DNA of 64,000 bases, from assembly GCF_017875275.1 (NCBI RefSeq), contig NZ_JAGGML010000001.1, positions 2,048,501-2,112,500 on the forward strand, read 5' to 3'. This document shows positions 29,190 to 37,213 of the stretch, one piece after another (position 1 is the stretch's first letter; each line of letters starts with the position of its first letter). A program made the translations under genes and the position numbers. Source of the stretch: Xanthobacter flavus. Lineage in GTDB: Bacteria; Pseudomonadota; Alphaproteobacteria; Rhizobiales; Xanthobacteraceae. The notes beneath the pieces are model-generated. The model saw only the letters and a list, made by a program, of their open reading frames with translations, made no database searches and was not told the DNA's origin.

Positions 29190-29504
29190 TCAGAAGCCCG
29201 AGAACTCACCGAGCAGCTCGATGGTCACGTTCTCGGTGCCGAGCACGGTGACATGCTTGGCGAGGCGCGACTTGGAGCCCACGCCGACGATCGCGTCGAG
29301 GCTCTCGTTCTCCTCCTTGGTGGTCTTGGACAGGCCCTTGCGGCCCTCCTGCACGAATACGTGGGACGCGCTGCCGTCCTTGTCGCTCTTCTGGCGTTCC
29401 GCGAGCCCCGGCTCGACGGTGATAAGCGCCTCGAGGAGGTTCGTGCCTTCCGCGACTTCAATGGCCTTGCCCATGGGGAGGACCTTCAGCGTAACCGTGG
29501 ACAT
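29190..29504 (-). CDS. cysteine-free ferredoxin-like protein
   Basis: 104-aa protein whose N- and C-terminal parts resemble plant-type [2Fe-2S] ferredoxins (VTLKVLPMGKAIEVAEGTNL; LAKHVTVLGTENVTIELL). The loop that should hold C-x4/5-C-x2-C reads ERQKSDKDGSASHVFVQEG, and the whole protein has no cysteine. It cannot bind a cluster in the normal way, so it may be a structural or binding module. ATG 29504 follows AGGAG; two TTG codons directly before it are less likely starts. Confidence 0.75.
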   Translation of the reverse strand: MSTVTLKVLPMGKAIEVAEGTNLLEALITVEPGLAERQKSDKDGSASHVFVQEGRKGLSKTTKEENESLDAIVGVGSKSRLAKHVTVLGTENVTIELLGEFSGF

Positions 29505-29551
29505 CAACAACTCCTGTCGTTTCGTCTTCGTGTTCGGTGCGATGTTGTTTT

Positions 29552-30757
29552 TCAGTAGATGGCGGCGCCCGCCCCTACGTTGACCGAGGCATCCTTCATC
29601 GTTGCCACGATGAACTCGATCTCCTCCTCGCTCAGGTGGGTGTGGAACGGCAGCGCCACGGCGCGGTCGGCCACCTTCTCCGTCACGAGGAAGTCGCCCC
29701 GGCGGTAGCCGAGGTCGAAGTAATGGCGCTGCACATGCAGCGGCGTGCTGTAGCCGGTGGATTGAACCTTCTCCACCTTCAGATCCTCGACGATGGAATC
29801 GCGGCTCGACTTGGAAAAGCGCGTGCCGAGATGAACCACGTAGAGGAACCAGTTCACCTCCGTCACGTCCGGCCCGATGAAGGGATCCTTGATGCCCTCG
29901 AAGGACTGGACGTACTTCTGGTAGAGGTGCTCCACCGTACGCCGCTGCTCGAGGATCTCCTCGAGCCGGCGCAACTGGGTGAGGCCCAGCGCAGCGGTGA
30001 TGTCGCTCATGGCGCCCTGGTAGGGCGCGCTCATGCTGACCACGACGGAGGAACGTTCCTCCAGCTTGTGGGACCGGAACCGCCGCAGCGCCACGGCCAC
30101 GTCGATGTCGTCCGTCACCACCATGCCGCCCTCGCCGCAGACGATGGGAAAGGGCTGTGAGAAATCGAACACGGACGTGTCGCCGAACGTCCCCACCAGC
30201 GCGCCCTTGTAGCGCGAGCCGATCGCTTCGGTGGAATCCTCGATGAGCGCAAGATTGTGCCTGCGGGCCAGCTCCTGGAAATCGGTCCAGGGCGCCGGAT
30301 GGCCGTTGGTGTTACCGGCGACGATGGCCTTTGTCTTGTCGGTGATCTTCGCCTCGGCCTTGGCCGGCACGAGGGTTCCCGCCCAATAGTCGATATCGGC
30401 GAACACCGGCCGCGCGCCCGACAGGCTGATGGCGTGGACCGTCTCGCGGAAGGAATAGGGCGATGCGATCACCTCGTCACCCGGACCGATGCCATAGGCC
30501 TTCAGCGTGTAGAGCAGGCCGAGCGTGCCGCTGGGCACCGCGACGGCGTATTTGCGGCCGAGATAGGCTGCGAACTCCGCTTCGAACTCCTGGGCGATCG
30601 GGCCGCTGGAAAGGCGCGGGGCCTGCATGGCCTCGGCCACCGCCTGCAGCTCGATGACGGTGATGTCCGGATCGGACAAAAGGATCGATGAGGCCTCGCC
30701 GCCCTCGCTCTCACCCTCGCCGAGGTCGAAATCATCCAGGAAATCGGCGTCGCTCAT
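29552..30757 (-). CDS. DegT/DnrJ-fold protein lacking the PLP lysine
   Basis: 401-aa protein of the DegT/DnrJ/EryC1 aminotransferase family: ALIEDSTEAIGSRYKG (Asp174 for PLP N1), YQGAMSDITAALGLTQL and late SYSTP-type region (QSTGYSTPLHVQRHYFDL). The segment that normally holds the Schiff-base Lys before GEGG reads FDFSQPFPIVCGEGG, with Phe203 at the Lys position. The first 25 residues are acidic. Similar genes occur in nif clusters. Probably not a transaminase; role unknown. Its ATG overlaps the upstream stop as TGATG. Confidence 0.85.
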   Translation of the reverse strand: MSDADFLDDFDLGEGESEGGEASSILLSDPDITVIELQAVAEAMQAPRLSSGPIAQEFEAEFAAYLGRKYAVAVPSGTLGLLYTLKAYGIGPGDEVIASPYSFRETVHAISLSGARPVFADIDYWAGTLVPAKAEAKITDKTKAIVAGNTNGHPAPWTDFQELARRHNLALIEDSTEAIGSRYKGALVGTFGDTSVFDFSQPFPIVCGEGGMVVTDDIDVAVALRRFRSHKLEERSSVVVSMSAPYQGAMSDITAALGLTQLRRLEEILEQRRTVEHLYQKYVQSFEGIKDPFIGPDVTEVNWFLYVVHLGTRFSKSSRDSIVEDLKVEKVQSTGYSTPLHVQRHYFDLGYRRGDFLVTEKVADRAVALPFHTHLSEEEIEFIVATMKDASVNVGAGAAIY

Positions 30758-31017
30758 CACGCGCTCCGCCGTGCGAGGATGACGCCGGTGGCTGCGCCGG
30801 GGTCGGAAGTGATGTGGGCGCAGTGATCCGCGGTGTCGAGCAGATGCACGTCGTATCTGGGATAGGTCCGGAACGGCGCCTCGGTGACGTCGGAGGCATC
30901 GCACTGGGTCCAGGAGAGCGCCGGAAAGCGCTTGCGCAGCTCGGCGAAGACCGGGCCGGCATCCTCGGCGGTGAGCACCTTCTCGATCTCGGTGAGGTCG
31001 CTGTCGCTCAGGGCCAT
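30757..31017 (-). CDS. hypothetical protein, 86 aa
   Basis: Not recognised. Begins MALSDSDLTEIEKVLTAEDA, with an aromatic middle (LRKRFPALSWTQCDASDV) and ends DPGAATGVILARRSA. Overlaps the DegT-like gene by one base, so the two are translationally coupled and probably work together. Single Cys only. Part of the nifB operon. Confidence 0.72.
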   Translation of the reverse strand: MALSDSDLTEIEKVLTAEDAGPVFAELRKRFPALSWTQCDASDVTEAPFRTYPRYDVHLLDTADHCAHITSDPGAATGVILARRSA

Positions 31018-31105
31018 AACCTTACTCTCCCGTGCCGGAATGAGACACGACCGGCGGCTTTGTCGCGGTCCGCCCAATGCCATGCAGGATTATTGCCAGT
31101 TTGGA

Positions 31106-31435
31106 TCACTGCCAAAAACGACGCTCGGCATCGTCGTTCAGAAGGTCGAGCATTTCCTTCAGGCGCTCGTGAATACTGTCGAGTTCCCAGAGACGCTTGC
31201 CGTGGTTCTTGCGGAACAGCTGCCATGCCGCCTGCTCCGGATCGAAGATCATCAGAGCGATATCGACCACCCCGCCCTCGGGATCGATGTTGCGCGAGCA
31301 GCACGCGCTCTCGATCCGGTAGCCGCCGTCGGTGGCGATGACGCGGGGCGTCACATAGCGATAGCGCTTGCGCGCCTTGATGGCACGCTCGATGCGCTTC
31401 CTGTCGAGATCGTTCGGATGAGCGGGCAGCCTCAT
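31106..31435 (-). CDS. hypothetical protein, 109 aa
   Basis: Basic, soluble protein (RKRIERAIKARKRYRYVTPR) with a CC pair (RIESACCSRNID) and an aromatic end (AERRFWQ). The pattern resembles a DUF3024-like protein, but this is a weak resemblance. Lies in the nifB operon between nifZ and the 86-aa gene. No function inferred. Confidence 0.7.
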   Translation of the reverse strand: MRLPAHPNDLDRKRIERAIKARKRYRYVTPRVIATDGGYRIESACCSRNIDPEGGVVDIALMIFDPEQAAWQLFRKNHGKRLWELDSIHERLKEMLDLLNDDAERRFWQ

Positions 31436-31489
31436 CGTCCTCTCTCTCGCGGCTGTGACGTCGGGGGCCGAGGCCCCCGCGCCGAAGGT

Positions 31490-31732
31490 TCAGAGGGGCT
31501 GAATTTCTTCCTCTAGGCAGCCGACCACCAAGCGCTCGTTGAACTCGATGATGTAGACGGGCGTGTTGGTGTCGGTGTGCTGGCCCACCTGCACGATCTC
31601 GCCGACGGTGCCGACGCCGACGAGCAGGCCCTCCTGCGGCATGTCGGGATAGGACCCGTCATTGTAGAGATCGATGAGGGTCTTCACCTTCATGCCCCAA
31701 TCATACTTGGGCAGGCGCGGTTCGAGCATCAT
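31490..31732 (-). CDS. nifZ: NifZ-domain protein, short copy
   Basis: 80-aa NifZ-family protein (VKTLIDLYNDGSYPDMPQEG; VGTVGEIVQVGQHTDT). NifZ helps complete the second P-cluster of the MoFe protein. Two adjacent ATG codons (31732 and 31729) overlap the stop of the longer nifZ-like gene. Only the single NifZ/SH3-like domain is present. Confidence 0.85.
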   Translation of the reverse strand: MMLEPRLPKYDWGMKVKTLIDLYNDGSYPDMPQEGLLVGVGTVGEIVQVGQHTDTNTPVYIIEFNERLVVGCLEEEIQPL

Positions 31733-32055
31733 TTCGGCAAGGCTCCGGAGACTGGGGGTAAGGGAATGTCCTCTTCTTCGCGCGGGATGGCGCTTTCGAG
31801 CTCCTTACGCTTCATTCCCACGCGATTACCGCTTTCCGTGAATTCGACACCGTAGATATAGAATTGCTGGAGAAATGTTCCGATGGATACGACGTATCCA
31901 ATTTCCCCTTTTTTCGCGAGGATCTCGCCAATTTCTTTTCCGGCATAGGTTCCGTCGTTACGGATGACCCGCTTTGCCTTGACTTTTTCACCAAAATTGA
32001 AGTATGGAGGCTCCGAAACCTCCACCACATCACTGTCACGGACGATGTTGCTCAT
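31729..32055 (-). CDS. nifZ: NifZ-domain protein, long copy
   Basis: 108-aa NifZ-family protein (YFNFGEKVKAKRVIRNDGTY; KGEIGYVVSIGTFLQQFYIY). Tandem with a second NifZ domain gene downstream, overlapping by 4 bases. It overlaps the LRV gene upstream as ATGA. The two together may correspond to the larger two-part NifZ of other diazotrophs. Confidence 0.87.
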   Translation of the reverse strand: MSNIVRDSDVVEVSEPPYFNFGEKVKAKRVIRNDGTYAGKEIGEILAKKGEIGYVVSIGTFLQQFYIYGVEFTESGNRVGMKRKELESAIPREEEDIPLPPVSGALPK

Positions 32056-32834
32056 AGCGGCATCTCCCTCAAGAGCTGCCCGCCCGCCTCGATGCGGGAG
32101 CGGGCGACCTCGCGCACGAAGTCGTCTTCGTCATTCAGGAACGGTGCGAGCTGGGAGGACGCCACCCGGCCCGCCACCTCGTAGCGCACCCGCCAGTCCG
32201 CATCAGCGGCGAGCGCCGGCAAGAGGTCGGGGGCCAGACGCTGCGCCACTTCCAGCCGGACGGCGGCGCTGCGGTCACCCGCCATGCACATGAGCCATTC
32301 GGCCGGCAGCCGCTGGGCCACCACCTTGCGCACTTCCGGCTCGGGATCGTCCACGAGGCGGGAGAGCAGCGGCGGCGCGATACGGCGGGCCACCACGAGC
32401 CGCACGTAGTAATCCTCGTCGGCGAGCATGTGCGCGAGTTCGGCATCCTCCAGCAGCGACACGATGCGGATGCGCACCTCGCGATGGGGATCGTTGCGCA
32501 GCGGCAGGATAAGACGCTTGGGCAGCCGGCGCGCCGCATTCCAGCGCACGGTCTCCTCGGGGTCGTTGAGGAGCGGCTTCAGGAAGAACACGTCGGCGTG
32601 CTTCGCCGCGATGGCGCGGACCTCGAAATGCTCATGGCGCACATAGGAATTGGCGAGGGCAGGATTCCAGTTGAAGAAGCGGTCGATGCGCCGGGCGTAG
32701 CGGTCGTTCACGCAGGCGCGCCGCAGCTGGCACTTGCCGGCCGGGAGGAGGTCCGACGCATGCGCGCAGCTCGAGCAATCAACGTCTTCACCGAGCCAGG
32801 TCTTGGCATCCTCGATGTCGTCGTCAGTCTTCAT
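32052..32834 (-). CDS. 4Fe-4S leucine-rich repeat variant (LRV) protein, copy 2
   Basis: 260-aa paralogue of the LRV protein at 20401. N-terminal Cys motif CSSCAHASDLLPAGKCQLRR (C-x2-C-x11-C-x5-C) and about eight repeats such as NDPEETVRWNAARRL and DDPEPEVRKVVAQRLP. Location in the nifB operon, next to nifZ, is like that of LRV in Azotobacter. Overlaps the TPR gene by 11 bases and nifZ by 4. Confidence 0.88.
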   Translation of the reverse strand: MKTDDDIEDAKTWLGEDVDCSSCAHASDLLPAGKCQLRRACVNDRYARRIDRFFNWNPALANSYVRHEHFEVRAIAAKHADVFFLKPLLNDPEETVRWNAARRLPKRLILPLRNDPHREVRIRIVSLLEDAELAHMLADEDYYVRLVVARRIAPPLLSRLVDDPEPEVRKVVAQRLPAEWLMCMAGDRSAAVRLEVAQRLAPDLLPALAADADWRVRYEVAGRVASSQLAPFLNDEDDFVREVARSRIEAGGQLLREMPL

Positions 32835-33375
32835 CGTCCTGCCCCGCTCTGTTCAGCACGTCGAGCAAGAGCTTCGCGCCGATCTTGTCGGACGGATCCA
32901 GCTCGAGCAGCTTCATCACCGCGGCGCGCCCCTCGTCGAGATTGCCGAGGCGCATGTTGAGATAGGCGTAACCCTTGAGCGTGAACAGGAAGAAGCGCGG
33001 CATCAGGCGGTCGTAGCGGGAAAACTCCGCATCCTCCGCCCGCACCTCCCGCCAGTCGGCCGGGAGGTTGGTCTCCCGCTGTGCCTTGGCGAGACATTCC
33101 CGCGCCACCCCAAGGCACTCCCGAAGGCGGCCCTTGTAGAAGTAGAAGCGGTAGAGGCCGATGAGCACCGCCGCATGGCCGGGCGCGATGGCCTCCGCCT
33201 GGCGCAGATGCGCTTCCGCCACCTCGTCCTGCTGGTAGGAGAGCCCGGCTTCCCACAAATGGGACCGCGCCTCCTCCGGCAACCCTCCGCCCATCACCGC
33301 GCTCGCAAGGAGCGCCTCGGGAGTCAGGACATCGGGCTCGCCGGTGAGCTGCGAGGAACCCTCGATCCCGTCCAT
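32824..33375 (-). CDS. TPR-like protein, copy 2
   Basis: 183-aa helical protein with tetratricopeptide-like repeats (LYRFYFYKGRLRECLGVA; FLFTLKGYAYLNMRLGNLDE). Related to the TPR protein at 26310 over most of its length. It overlaps LRV copy 2 by 11 bp, so TPR and LRV are translated together here. No signal peptide. Function unknown; possibly an assembly scaffold. Confidence 0.77.
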   Translation of the reverse strand: MDGIEGSSQLTGEPDVLTPEALLASAVMGGGLPEEARSHLWEAGLSYQQDEVAEAHLRQAEAIAPGHAAVLIGLYRFYFYKGRLRECLGVARECLAKAQRETNLPADWREVRAEDAEFSRYDRLMPRFFLFTLKGYAYLNMRLGNLDEGRAAVMKLLELDPSDKIGAKLLLDVLNRAGQDDED

Positions 33376-33476
33376 TCCCTGTCCTCATTTTGTCCTTGAG
33401 CCGAAGCCGGCCGAAGCCGGACCCGGAACGCCCGGAGCGGCGCAAGGCCGCTCCGGGAAAACAGTCTCCCGCGCCC

Positions 33477-33791
33477 TCAGTGGGCGTGGGACGAGCAGGT
33501 CGTCGCCTTGGGATCGTTGAAGACGAGCCCGGTCTTGGCGGCCGTGTCGGTGAAGTCGATGGTCACGCCATCGAGCAGCAGGCGGCTTTCGGCCGGCAGG
33601 AACAGCTTCACCCCGTCCTTTTCCACCACCACATCGCCGGGCTGCGGTTCGGGCAGCACGGAGATGTCGGCGTTGAGGCCGGAGCATCCGCCAGGAGTCA
33701 CATGCATGCGGAAACCGGCGGTGGGGCCGCCGTCCGCCATGATCATCATGCGCATGAAGCGGGCGGCGGAACGGGTCATGGTGAAGTTCAT
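33477..33791 (-). CDS. IscA/HesB-like protein with altered C-terminal motif
   Basis: 104-aa A-type carrier fold: VTPGGCSGLNADISVLPEP holds the first conserved Cys. The C-terminal motif, normally C-x-C-G, reads TTCSSHAH, so the second Cys is present but the third is replaced by Ser or His. Start at MNFTMTRSAARFMRM (33791). Between fdxN (11 bp) and the TPR gene in the nifB operon; nif-linked HesB-like proteins are common here. Confidence 0.85.
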   Translation of the reverse strand: MNFTMTRSAARFMRMMIMADGGPTAGFRMHVTPGGCSGLNADISVLPEPQPGDVVVEKDGVKLFLPAESRLLLDGVTIDFTDTAAKTGLVFNDPKATTCSSHAH

Positions 33792-33802
33792 CGCGCTGAT
33801 CC

Positions 33803-34027
33803 TCAGGCGGTGGGCTGGTAGCGGGGATATGCGTTGTCGATCACGCAGGTATCGTCCACGGGGCAGACCGCCGCGCACTGCGGCACGTCGAAATGGCCGA
33901 TGCACTCAGTGCACTTCTTCGGATCGATCACGAACGTCCCGTTCTTCTCCGAAATGGCCACGTTGGGGCATTCCGGCTCGCAGGCCGAGCAGCTCGTGCA
34001 TTGCGACGCGACGATTTTGAGGGTCAT
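33803..34027 (-). CDS. fdxN: 2x[4Fe-4S] ferredoxin FdxN
   Basis: 74-aa bacterial ferredoxin with two motifs: C-x2-C-x2-C-x3-C ([12 protein letters not shown]) and C-x2-C-x8-C-x3-C ([18 protein letters not shown]). Typical of FdxN directly after nifB, believed to donate electrons to nitrogenase or NifB. Separated from nifB by 24 bp. Confidence 0.94.
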   Translation of the reverse strand: MTLKIVASQCTSCSACEPECPNVAISEKNGTFVIDPKKCTECIGHFDVPQCAAVCPVDDTCVIDNAYPRYQPTA

Positions 34028-34051
34028 GGCGATGCTCCTTGTCTTCGCCGA

Positions 34052-35641
34052 TCAGGCCGCGTTGATGAGCGCGCCCTGCCGGATCTCGGCGTCGCCGCGC
34101 GCGGTGTGCTCGATCTCGCCGGTCTTCACCTTGTTCAGGTATTCCTTGAACCAGGTGATCGCGGACTTCTCGATGAACTCGTGGGCGAAAGTATCCACGG
34201 GCTCGATGCCGGCCTTGATGAGGTCCGCCTTCGGGCAGCCGCCGATCTTCGCCACGAACACCGCATGGCAGTCGTTGATGGCGCGGATGATGGTCTCGAG
34301 GCTGTCCTCCTCGCCGTAGCCGCCCTGGCAGTACAGGTCGACGCGGCGATGGCCGACGAACTTGGCGCCCGCCGTGGAGAGTTCCCACACCTGGAACTCC
34401 TTGGCGTGGCCGAAGTGCTCGTTGATGAGGCCCGAGCCCTTGGTCGCGACGGCGGTGAGCAGCTTGATGTCGCTCTGCTCGCCGGCGAGCGCCTCCAGCT
34501 CCTCCTGCTTCGCCGCCACCTTGGCGACGCGCTCTTCCTCGACGAGGGCCTGGTAGGCCTTGCGGCTGTCGAGGTCGTAATTGACCTCCATGGCCATGAT
34601 CTTGTCGGTGGTGAACTCGGCGGAGCGGTCCTCGCCGAGGAGGCCCACGGCGTCGGCGCGGCACTGGCGGCAGTGACGCATCATGTTCATCTCGCCCTCG
34701 CACTCGTCCTGGAGCGCCTTCAGCTCCTGGGCGGTCGGGCCGCGCTGGCCGTTGAGGCCGAACACGGTGCCGTGCTCGGGCGCGGAGATGAGCGGCATGA
34801 TGTTGTGCAGGAAGGCGCCGCGCGACTTCACCGCGCGGTTCACTTCCACGAGGTGCTTGTCGTTGATGCCCGGGATCATCACCGAGTTCACCTTGCACAG
34901 GATGCCGCGCTCGGTGAGCATTTCGAGGCCGAGCATCTGCCGGTCGGTGAGGAGCTTGGCCGCCTCATAGCCGGTGTAGCGCTTGTGCTTCCAGAACACC
35001 CAGGGATAGATCTTCGCGCCGACCTCGGGGTCCACCATGTTGATGGTGATCGTAACGTGGTCCACGTTGAAGCCGGCGATGGTGTCCACGTGGTCCGGCA
35101 GGGCAAGGCCGTTGGTGGACAGGCAGAGCTTGATGTCCGGCGCGGTGCGGGCGATCAGCTCGAAGGTCTTGAAGGTCTTCTCGGGGTTGGCGAGCGGGTC
35201 GCCGGGGCCGGCGATGCCGAGCACGGTCATCTGCGGAATGGTGGAGGCCACCGCCAGCACCTTCTTCGCAGCCTGCTCGGGCGTCAGCTTCTCGGAGACC
35301 ACGCCGGGGCGGCTCTCGTTGGCGCAGTCATACTTGCGATTGCAGTAGTTGCACTGGATGTTGCACGCCGGGGCAACGGCAACATGCATACGCGCATAGT
35401 GATGGTGGGCTTCTTCACTGTAGCAGGGATGGTTCTTCACCTTCTCCCAGATCTCGGTGGGCAGGTCACCCTGACCGGCCGACGAACCGCAGCTCGCCTT
35501 GCCCGAACCACCCGAGGTGCCGCAGCCCTGGTGCTCGGCCTTGGCCTGCATGACCTCGGCCAGCTTCTCGTCCATTCCCACGGCGTCCGTTCCAATGGCG
35601 TTCAAGCCAACCGCGTTTTCTTGCTGTGTCGACGCGTGCAT
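34052..35641 (-). CDS. nifB: FeMo-cofactor biosynthesis radical SAM protein NifB
   Basis: 529-aa NifB. The radical SAM motif C-x3-C-x2-C is CNIQCNYC (Cys93, 97, 100); additional Cys at 40, 51 and 73 may bind the auxiliary clusters. The C-terminal quarter (from about residue 400, [20 protein letters not shown]) is a NifX/NifY-like domain. Forms the 8Fe core NifB-co with an added carbon. First gene of the long minus nifB operon, behind a perfect -24/-12 promoter. Confidence 0.98.
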   Translation of the reverse strand: MHASTQQENAVGLNAIGTDAVGMDEKLAEVMQAKAEHQGCGTSGGSGKASCGSSAGQGDLPTEIWEKVKNHPCYSEEAHHHYARMHVAVAPACNIQCNYCNRKYDCANESRPGVVSEKLTPEQAAKKVLAVASTIPQMTVLGIAGPGDPLANPEKTFKTFELIARTAPDIKLCLSTNGLALPDHVDTIAGFNVDHVTITINMVDPEVGAKIYPWVFWKHKRYTGYEAAKLLTDRQMLGLEMLTERGILCKVNSVMIPGINDKHLVEVNRAVKSRGAFLHNIMPLISAPEHGTVFGLNGQRGPTAQELKALQDECEGEMNMMRHCRQCRADAVGLLGEDRSAEFTTDKIMAMEVNYDLDSRKAYQALVEEERVAKVAAKQEELEALAGEQSDIKLLTAVATKGSGLINEHFGHAKEFQVWELSTAGAKFVGHRRVDLYCQGGYGEEDSLETIIRAINDCHAVFVAKIGGCPKADLIKAGIEPVDTFAHEFIEKSAITWFKEYLNKVKTGEIEHTARGDAEIRQGALINAA

Positions 35642-35695
35642 CTATCTGCTCCTCGCTTGCAGCAGGATCCCGATAAATCCTTGACTCAAGGAAGA

Positions 35696-35710
35696 GCAAC
35701 AGCCGTGCCA
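35696..35710 (-). promoter_or_regulatory. sigma54 promoter of nifB operon
   Basis: Minus strand reads TGGCAC-GGCTG-TTGC, a perfect -24/-12 element; predicted start near 35685, leader about 43 nt. Confidence 0.92.
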
Positions 35711-35767
35711 GCCTCCGACACTTCATATAACGCATAAAATTCAATGGCTTGCCGATGTCGTTGAGGC

Positions 35768-35783
35768 TGTCGGCTTGCCAACA
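35768..35783. promoter_or_regulatory. NifA binding site of nifB
   Basis: TGT-N10-ACA about 90 bp upstream of the predicted nifB start. Confidence 0.8.
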
Positions 35784-35911
35784 TCTCGCCGCGACACGAC
35801 GGACATGTTGGAAAAGTTACATGGTTCGACCAAGAATTCCTGCCTGAACGGCCGCGCTCCTGATCGAGATCAATGCGCGCCACGAAGTTCTTGAGCGGAC
35901 GCAGAAAACGC

Positions 35912-35949
35912 CGAGGGGAGCATGTCCGGTGGCGGACATGCTCCCCTCG
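35912..35949 (-). terminator. terminator after the SIR2-like gene
   Basis: Very strong 17-bp perfect stem with a 4-nt loop, followed on the minus strand by GCGTTTTC. It closes the iscA-nfu-nifS-nifT-SIR2 operon and insulates the nifB regulatory region. Confidence 0.88.
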
Positions 35950-35974
35950 TGACTGACCCGGATCGCCGCCGGCG

Positions 35975-36841
35975 TCAGGCTGACATGATGACGTCGAGCG
36001 CCTTCGGCAGCGGCATGGCGATGGGCGTGATGGCGTGGCCCAGCAGGAAGCGCAGCTCGTTCTTCGTGAGCGTCGCCTCGTCCACGATGGCAAAGTGCGG
36101 CGCGCGGGAGCGCTTGGCGATCTGCCGTGCGTAGGTGCGCAGCATCTGGTCGTGGAAGCGACAGCCGAGGAACAGGAAGCTGCGCTCGGTGCGGCGGTTC
36201 TTCACCACGTCCGGGATGGGGGTCTGGATGTCGATCTCGGTGAGAACCTCGACATAGTCCGCGTCGGAGATCAGCCAGTTCTTCGCCGGGGTCGCACTGC
36301 CGTGCGGCTTGTAGAGCACGGTCTTCCATCCCTCGGCGGTGGCGCGGTCGCTCTCGGTGCCGGCGGGATCGTAGAAGCGATACCAGCGGTCCTCGCCGAT
36401 GCCGGCGCGGGTGATGCCCTGCGCCTCACCCCAGTCCGAGCGGCCGGCAAGGGCCGCACGCATCGAGCCGTCGTACCAGGTGTCCACGATCAGCGCGAGG
36501 GGCAGTCCCGCGAGGAAGGTCTGGAACGGCAGCGGCGCCACCTGAGGCCCGAACGCGTCCGCCATGAGGGCGGAGACGGTGTTGCGGTGCTTCATGCTCT
36601 CGATGTGCTGGGCGGCGGCCCAGCAATTGCCCTTGGCGCGCTTGGGCAGGGCCACCTTGGTGCCGAAGAAGACCGAGAGGTCTTCCGGCGTCATCGGGAT
36701 GGCGGGCGATCCGAGGGCGACGAGGCCGGGCCCGAGATAGGGCACGACCTTGTCCGCGCGCAGTTCCGCCGCCACGTCCTTCAGGACGGCCTCGGCGTCG
36801 GCGAGCTTCAGCGTCTCGACATTGGCGACGGAAATGTTCAT
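35975..36841 (-). CDS. SIR2-like domain protein lacking the catalytic Asn
   Basis: 288-aa protein with a SIR2-like NAD-binding outline: [13 protein letters not shown] (GAG-like entry loop, residue 32 on), [15 protein letters not shown] where most SIR2-like proteins have T-N-Y-D (here Trp122), KPHGS with the conserved His180, and [18 protein letters not shown] near the end. It sits at the 3' end of the nifS operon, 6 bp after nifT. NAD hydrolase or deacylase activity is doubtful given the missing Asn; function unknown. Confidence 0.78.
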   Translation of the reverse strand: MNISVANVETLKLADAEAVLKDVAAELRADKVVPYLGPGLVALGSPAIPMTPEDLSVFFGTKVALPKRAKGNCWAAAQHIESMKHRNTVSALMADAFGPQVAPLPFQTFLAGLPLALIVDTWYDGSMRAALAGRSDWGEAQGITRAGIGEDRWYRFYDPAGTESDRATAEGWKTVLYKPHGSATPAKNWLISDADYVEVLTEIDIQTPIPDVVKNRRTERSFLFLGCRFHDQMLRTYARQIAKRSRAPHFAIVDEATLTKNELRFLLGHAITPIAMPLPKALDVIMSA

Positions 36842-36847
36842 CTCAGT

Positions 36848-37063
36848 TCACTCCTCCTCGCCACGCTTCTTCGCGTTGACGGTGATGGGCAGTGTGGTTC
36901 CCTCGGCCATCTCGGGCAGGTCCAGCACCCAGCCGTTGGCGATCTTGATCCAACCACCCCACAAGGTTTCGTGCTCGAACTCCACGATCGGCTCTTCCAG
37001 GTCCTTCTTGGGGACATATATGGACAGTCCGATTTCGGGGGAACGGCGAATCATGACTTTCAT
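36848..37063 (-). CDS. nifT: NifT/FixU protein
   Basis: 71-aa NifT (FixU) family protein: MKVMIRRSPEIGLSIYVPKK, then EHETLWGGWIKIANGWVLDL. Found in most nif clusters; its precise role is unresolved. Located between nifS (150-bp gap, 37064-37213, no gene seen) and the SIR2-like gene. Confidence 0.93.
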   Translation of the reverse strand: MKVMIRRSPEIGLSIYVPKKDLEEPIVEFEHETLWGGWIKIANGWVLDLPEMAEGTTLPITVNAKKRGEEE

Positions 37064-37213
37064 TTATTGATTCCTTGCTCGGGCTTTACTCGCCGCTGTG
37101 ACCCGGCAGGACCGAAGGCCCGAACGGGGACGCTGGTGATGCACGCCGGGCGCGGGGCCGCACGGAGCACGAAAGGGTTTGGCGCCGCGCGCCGGGCGTA
37201 AGCGCGGCCAAGG

